Assembly: GCF_000583875.1 (NCBI RefSeq)
Contig: NZ_CP006571.1
Location: 1-64,000 of the forward strand
Direction: 5' to 3'
DNA length: 64,000 bases
Origin: Chlamydia avium 10DC88
GTDB taxonomy: Bacteria; Chlamydiota; Chlamydiia; Chlamydiales; Chlamydiaceae
The notes below the pieces were generated by a model that was not told the origin of the DNA, ran no database searches, and was given only the letters and a program-made list of their open reading frames with translations. Every line of letters starts with the position of its first letter. Position 1 is the first letter of the stretch. The translations under genes were made by a program, and so were the position numbers. This document shows positions 59,728 to 64,000 of this stretch, one piece after another.

Positions 59728-61218
59728 ATGTCATCGTTGTTGCATAAGTTTTTAGAGAACACAGGGAAACGTAGTCAAGATCTTGCTAGTACAGCTTATT
59801 TAGCTGCGTTGGATCACCTTATACATTCTTTCCCTTCCATAGGAAAAAGTATTATTAATGAGTTGAAGAGTCAGCGTTCTTGTTTGAAGATGATCGCTTC
59901 TGAAAATTATTCTTCATTATCCGTACAGCTGGCGATGGGGAATTTATTAACGGATAAGTACTGTGAAGGTAGTCCTTTTAAGCGTTTCTATTCGTGTTGC
60001 GAAAATGTAGATGCAATTGAGTGGGAGTGTGTAGAAACAGCGAAGGAATTATTTGGGGCAGAAAGTGTTTGTGTACAGCCTCATTCTGGGGCCGATGCTA
60101 ATTTATTAGCTATGATGGCAATTATTACGCATAAGATTCAAGGGCCTGCTGTTAATCGTTTAGGCTATAAAAACATTAATGATCTTACTGAAAAAGAATA
60201 TGTAGAGCTAAGGAATGAAATCGGATCTCATGTTTGTTTAGGCCCCTCACTAAATTCTGGTGGACATCTCACACATGGAACAGTGCGTTTGAATATTATG
60301 TCTAAATTAATGCGCTGTTTACCTTATGAGGTGAATCGTAAGACGGAACGTTTTGATTATGCAGAGATTGCACGTTTAGTACGCACACATAAACCAACTA
60401 TTTTAATAGCTGGTTATTCTTCCTATTCTCGGAGATTAAATTTTTCTACTTTAAAACAGATTGCAGATGATAGTGGAGCTATATTATGGGTCGATATGGC
60501 GCATTTTGCAGGATTAGTAGCTGGAGGGGTATTTGTTGAAGAGGAAAATCCCATTCCATTTGCGGATATTGTTACAACAACTACGCACAAGACATTACGA
60601 GGACCCAGGGGAGGAATAGTATTAGCGTCTAAAGAATATGAAGGTATGCTGAATCGTTCATGCCCTCTTATGATGGGTGGACCGTTGCCTCATATGATTG
60701 CCGCCAAAGCAATTGCATTAAAGGAAGCATTGACAGTAGATTTTAAAAAGTATGCTCACCAGGTTGTTGATAACGCGCGCTTATTAGCAGAGCATTTTCA
60801 AAAACAAGGTCTACGTATCCTCACTGGGGGCACAGATAATCACATGGTGATTATTGATTTAAGTTCTCTGGGTATTTCTGGAAAGCTAGCTGAGGATGTT
60901 TTGAGTTCTTTAGGTATTGCTGTGAATCGTAATACTATACCATCAGATTCACCTGGGAAATGGGAAACTTCAGGTATACGTTTAGGAACAGCAGCTTTAA
61001 CTACTCTCGGTATGGGAAGTAGTGAAATGGAAGAAGTTGCAAATATTATTGTGAAAGTATTGCGAAATATTACTTTGAGACGTAATGCTGATAATAGTTT
61101 GAGTAAAAATGAAGAAAAGTTGCCAGATAGTATTGCTCAAGAAGCAAGGGAACGAGTAACTAATTTGTTAACGCGTTTTCCTTTATATCCTGAGATTGAT
61201 CTGGAAGCTTTAGTTTAG
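59728..61218 (+). CDS. glyA: Serine hydroxymethyltransferase, long chlamydial form
   Basis: PLP enzyme that converts serine to glycine and charges folate. In Chlamydia it is also reported to racemise alanine, replacing the missing Alr. The 496-residue product is about 80 residues longer than most. Extra sequence lies at the N-terminus and in an insertion near residues 131-170 ([18 protein letters not shown]...). The PLP Lys is Lys288 in [14 protein letters not shown]. It lies 19 bp before clpP. Confidence 0.95.
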   Translation: MSSLLHKFLENTGKRSQDLASTAYLAALDHLIHSFPSIGKSIINELKSQRSCLKMIASENYSSLSVQLAMGNLLTDKYCEGSPFKRFYSCCENVDAIEWECVETAKELFGAESVCVQPHSGADANLLAMMAIITHKIQGPAVNRLGYKNINDLTEKEYVELRNEIGSHVCLGPSLNSGGHLTHGTVRLNIMSKLMRCLPYEVNRKTERFDYAEIARLVRTHKPTILIAGYSSYSRRLNFSTLKQIADDSGAILWVDMAHFAGLVAGGVFVEEENPIPFADIVTTTTHKTLRGPRGGIVLASKEYEGMLNRSCPLMMGGPLPHMIAAKAIALKEALTVDFKKYAHQVVDNARLLAEHFQKQGLRILTGGTDNHMVIIDLSSLGISGKLAEDVLSSLGIAVNRNTIPSDSPGKWETSGIRLGTAALTTLGMGSSEMEEVANIIVKVLRNITLRRNADNSLSKNEEKLPDSIAQEARERVTNLLTRFPLYPEIDLEALV

Positions 61219-61237
61219 TTGGGAGATATGTTGTTTT

Positions 61238-61816
61238 ATGCCTGATGGGGAAGAAGTCCGTAAATTACAAGACGTTATAGAAAAAAGAATTTTAGAATCC
61301 CGTCGGATATTCTTTTCTGAACCTGTAACGGATAAAAGTGCGGCGGAGGCGATTAAAAAATTGTGGTATTTAGAGCTCACTAATCCTGGCCAACCTATTG
61401 TCTTAGTTATTAATAGTCCTGGGGGCTCTGTGGATGCAGGATTTGCCGTTTGGGACCAGATAAAGATGCTAACTTCCCCGGTGACCACTGTTGTAACTGG
61501 ATTGGCTGCATCTATGGGCTCTGTATTGAGTTTATGTGCGTCTCCAGGGCGTCGTTTTGCAACTCCTCATGCACGTATTATGATTCATCAGCCTTCTATA
61601 GGGGGACCTATTACGGGACAGGCTACAGATTTAGATATTCATGCACGGGAGATTTTAAAAACGAAAAAACGGATTATTGATGTTTATTTAGAAGCTACAG
61701 GCCAATCTAGAGAAGTAATCGAAAAAGCTATTGATCGAGATATGTGGATGACAGCAGACGAGGCTAAAGATTTTGGTTTGTTAGATGGCATCTTGTTCTC
61801 TTTTAACGACTTGTAA
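61238..61816 (+). CDS. clpP: ATP-dependent Clp protease proteolytic subunit
   Basis: Serine peptidase of 192 residues. The catalytic Ser92 (GLAASMGSV) and His117 (RIMIHQPS) are present. It corresponds to CT431, one of two ClpP paralogues in the genus, which form mixed complexes. Its end overlaps dapF by 32 bp. Confidence 0.95.
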   Translation: MPDGEEVRKLQDVIEKRILESRRIFFSEPVTDKSAAEAIKKLWYLELTNPGQPIVLVINSPGGSVDAGFAVWDQIKMLTSPVTTVVTGLAASMGSVLSLCASPGRRFATPHARIMIHQPSIGGPITGQATDLDIHAREILKTKKRIIDVYLEATGQSREVIEKAIDRDMWMTADEAKDFGLLDGILFSFNDL

Positions 61817-62576
61817 GCGATTTCTTTATTCTGGGGCAGGGAACCGTTTTATTCTTACTACCGATACCTGCTTAGATCAAGATCATAGCTTCATTTCTAT
61901 CCTATGCCAAGAGAAACAGGTAGATGGGATACTATATATTCTTCCTTCTTTGTGTTCCGATGCTCGATTGGTAATTTTTAATGCAGATGGCTCGCGTCCT
62001 AGTATGTGTGGTAATGGTTTACGCTGTGCTATGGTGCATGTCTCCACTTTAGTATCTAAAAAACGTATTAGTATAGAAACAGATATTGGAGTGTATTCAG
62101 GAATAGTATATTCTTCTCAGCGTGTTTTTGTGGATATGACTCTTCCTCAGTGGAATTATTGTTGTCATCAATTATCACATACAGTTCCTGGATTGCCTAC
62201 AAAGGTATTTTTTATCCATACTGGAGTACCTCATCTTGTAGTTTTTGTTGATAATTTATCAGAAATTCCTGTACATGCTTGGGGGCAATTTTTGCGCTAT
62301 CATGAAGCTTTCTTTCCTGAAGGTGTGAATGTGAATTTTGTTCAATATTTGAGCAATCGAGAATGTTGTATTCGTACTTATGAACGAGGGTTAGAAAGGG
62401 AATCTTTAGCATGTGGCACAGGAGCTACAGCAGTTGCTCTCGTTGTTTCCAAGTGTTATGGGTGGCAGAGAGGTAAGATTGCTATTCGAACCTGGAGTGA
62501 TGTTATTCTTAAAGTTTTTCTGAATCATGGTCGGGTGTATCTTGAAGGTCCTGTAGAAAAGGAAGGAGAATTTTAA
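61785..62576 (+). CDS. dapF: Diaminopimelate epimerase
   Basis: Converts LL- to meso-diaminopimelate for peptidoglycan. The 263-residue product has both active-site Cys: Cys75 in [16 protein letters not shown] and Cys210 in [11 protein letters not shown]. The start at 61785 lies inside clpP, which suggests coupled translation; a slightly later start is possible. Homologue of CT430. Confidence 0.94.
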   Translation: MASCSLLTTCKRFLYSGAGNRFILTTDTCLDQDHSFISILCQEKQVDGILYILPSLCSDARLVIFNADGSRPSMCGNGLRCAMVHVSTLVSKKRISIETDIGVYSGIVYSSQRVFVDMTLPQWNYCCHQLSHTVPGLPTKVFFIHTGVPHLVVFVDNLSEIPVHAWGQFLRYHEAFFPEGVNVNFVQYLSNRECCIRTYERGLERESLACGTGATAVALVVSKCYGWQRGKIAIRTWSDVILKVFLNHGRVYLEGPVEKEGEF

Positions 62577-62725
62577 CCAACTTTATAAGAGTATTTTTGA
62601 CTTACGTTTTTAGATCAAAAATAGCTAGAAAGAAATTATATTACTTGTATTCTTATTTAGAAGCTTATTGTATTGGGATGAGTTTCTTGTATCTAAATCG
62701 AATCTTTATAATCTAGATAGAATTT

Positions 62726-63706
62726 ATGACAACATATCCTGTTCCACAAAGTCCTCTTTTATTACGTGCTTTGCGTTTAATGAATGCCTTTTCAAAATCT
62801 GATGACGAGAGGGATTTTTATTTAGACCGTGTTGAAGGTTTTATTCTTTATATTGATTTAGATAAGAGTCAGGAAGATCTTGATAAGATTTATGAGGAGT
62901 TAGATGTTAATGCTGAGAGGTATTGTCTTATTCCTAAGTTGACGTTTTATGAAGTAAAGAAAATCATGGAAACCTTTATCAATGAGAAAATTTACGATAT
63001 AGATACTAAGGAAAAATTTCTTGAGATTCTACAATCGAAAGATGCTCGTGAGCAATTTTTAGAGTTTATTTATGAACATGAGTCTGAGTTAGAAAAGTGG
63101 CAGCAGTTTTATCTGGAGCGTTCGCGAATTCGTATTATTGAGTGGCTACGTAATAATAAATTTCATTTTGTTTTTGAAGAAGACTTAGATTTTAGTAAGC
63201 ATATTTTGGAGCAATTGAAAATTCATCTTTTTGACAGTAAGGTGTCTAAGGAGTTAAGCCAGGCGCGACAATTGTTAATGAGTAAAGCTAAAATTTATTA
63301 TTCAAATGAAGCCTTGAATCCTCGTCCGAAAAGGGGGCGTCCTCCGAAGCAATCAGCTAAAGTAGAGTCAGAAACAACAATATCTAGTGATATTTATACG
63401 AAAGTCCCTCCTGCTGCACGACGTTTTCTTTTCCTTCCGGAAATTACATCGGCATCATCAATAACATTTTCTGAGAAATTCGACACGGAAGAAGAGTTTC
63501 TAGCTAATCTTCGAGGATCAGGAAGAGGGGAGGATCAATTAAATCTTGCCAATCTATCAGAAAGGTTTGCTTCTCTCAAAGAACTGTCTGCTAAGTTGGG
63601 TTATGATTCTTTGTCTACTGGGGATTTCTTTGAGGACGATGATGAAGACAAAAAAGTTTCTGCGAAACCTAAATCTGCTAAACGTGGGCGTAAAAAGTCT
63701 TCTTGA
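62726..63706 (+). CDS. UPF0158 protein (CT429 homologue) with AT-hook-like basic motifs
   Basis: Product of 326 residues. The N-terminal 190 are helical and acidic (UPF0158 family, function unknown). A linker at residues 200-208 contains RGRPPK (203-208), an AT-hook core. A second basic patch, KRGRKK, ends the chain after an acidic run (FEDDDEDKK). Such motifs suggest minor-groove DNA binding. It stands alone between dapF and ubiE with about 150 bp upstream. Confidence 0.85.
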   Translation: MTTYPVPQSPLLLRALRLMNAFSKSDDERDFYLDRVEGFILYIDLDKSQEDLDKIYEELDVNAERYCLIPKLTFYEVKKIMETFINEKIYDIDTKEKFLEILQSKDAREQFLEFIYEHESELEKWQQFYLERSRIRIIEWLRNNKFHFVFEEDLDFSKHILEQLKIHLFDSKVSKELSQARQLLMSKAKIYYSNEALNPRPKRGRPPKQSAKVESETTISSDIYTKVPPAARRFLFLPEITSASSITFSEKFDTEEEFLANLRGSGRGEDQLNLANLSERFASLKELSAKLGYDSLSTGDFFEDDDEDKKVSAKPKSAKRGRKKSS

Positions 63707-63716
63707 TATCAGGCCT

Positions 63717-64000
63717 TTATTTTTTTTCGAGGACCCAAATTGTTGCTGCTCCGCAAGTGAGTTTGCGTTTTTGAGTTATAGCGAACTTTGATTTTTTAAA
63801 TAATTGCTCTAAATCCCGATCTTTAGGAAGTTGTACGATGCTTTGACTTAGATAGGTATAAGCATCCGTACTTGTGGAATAGTATTTTCCTAGTTTGGGA
63901 ACGATATAGTTTAAGTAGAACCAGTGTCCTAGATATAGAGGATGTTTTCGTGAAGGCTGGGTAAGCTCTAATATTCCCAGGGATGCGTGTTTTTTTAGGA
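63717..64000 (-). CDS. menG: Demethylmenaquinone (ubiE/menG) methyltransferase, C-terminal part
   Basis: The last 94 codons on the minus strand are inside the window; the start is beyond 64000. The translated end contains LGILELTQPSRKHPLYLGHW, FYLNYIVPKLGKYYS and DAYTYLSQSIVQLP, which match the UbiE/MenG C-terminal signature. The stop TAA is at 63717-63719. Homologue of CT428. Confidence 0.85.
   Translation of the reverse strand, partial: LKKHASLGILELTQPSRKHPLYLGHWFYLNYIVPKLGKYYSTSTDAYTYLSQSIVQLPKDRDLEQLFKKSKFAITQKRKLTCGAATIWVLEKK

Noticed and set aside
59541..59747. 68-codon forward frame ahead of glyA
   Set aside because: Overlaps the glyA start, has no family resemblance, and lies where a promoter region is expected.

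Overview
The window is a stretch of a chlamydial chromosome. Diagnostic genes are tarp, euo, the omcA/omcB/crpA cysteine-rich envelope cluster, tsp, a fused secDF, two polymorphic membrane proteins, a MurA with Asp in place of the catalytic Cys, and a long GlyA. In this window ispF is followed by tRNA-Phe/rplU/rpmA/obgE, whereas in C. trachomatis (remembered gene order) it is followed by hemD/glyA. This points to the psittaci/pneumoniae/pecorum/gallinacea side of the genus. OmcA differs from the C. psittaci sequence I remember. The species is not settled.

Layout: (1) 1-8.7 kb: 5' part of tarp (secreted actin-nucleating effector), murA, and a tight reverse operon uppS-cdsA-cmk-plsC-argS (lipid carrier, phospholipid, nucleotide and translation functions). 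(2) 9-14.6 kb: an Inc-like unknown protein and secDF. (3) 14.6-16.4 kb: a decayed CHLPS 43-kDa-family hydrolase gene and non-coding DNA. (4) 16.4-25.5 kb: developmental and envelope genes: euo, gltX, a small lipoprotein, omcA, omcB, crpA, tsp, a small membrane protein and a secreted PfkB-like protein. (5) 25.6-30.6 kb: the str operon without tuf (rpsL, rpsG, fusA, rpsJ), a reductase and ispF. (6) 30.8-35.9 kb: an Inc candidate, tRNA-Phe, rplU-rpmA-obgE, a Zn/Mn ABC transporter and tRNA-Ser. (7) 36.2-45.5 kb: pmpB, pmpA and a YtxG/YtxH-like pair. (8) 45.7-56.9 kb: an amino-acid symporter, lspA, a DksA-like protein, nrdR, ribE, two RNA-methyltransferase-type genes, lpxK, gltT, a 2-oxoacid dehydrogenase E2, kdsD, RNase P RNA and a zinc-ribbon coiled-coil protein. 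(9) 57.2-64 kb: an Inc-like protein with a macro-domain-like C terminus, hemD, glyA, clpP, dapF, a UPF0158 protein and the 3' end of ubiE/menG.

The genes serve envelope biogenesis (murA, uppS, lpxK, kdsD, dapF, glyA, omcA/B, Pmps), host interaction (tarp, Inc candidates, tsp), import (Zn/Mn ABC, gltT, AGCS symporter) and translation. I saw no phage, insertion sequence or CRISPR array.

Five genes that should be intact (uppS twice, omcB, the CT440 homologue, rpsL, the CT398 homologue) are each broken by what looks like one missing base in a run of 6-8 A or T. A shared sequencing or assembly artefact is the simplest reading; transcriptional slippage is the biological alternative. Strongest candidates for undescribed biology are the macro-domain-like Inc protein (57228-58328), the secreted PfkB-like protein that seems to lack its active site (24492-25469), the three ~35-residue Tarp repeats, and a perfect 12-bp inverted repeat between pmpA and pmpB.
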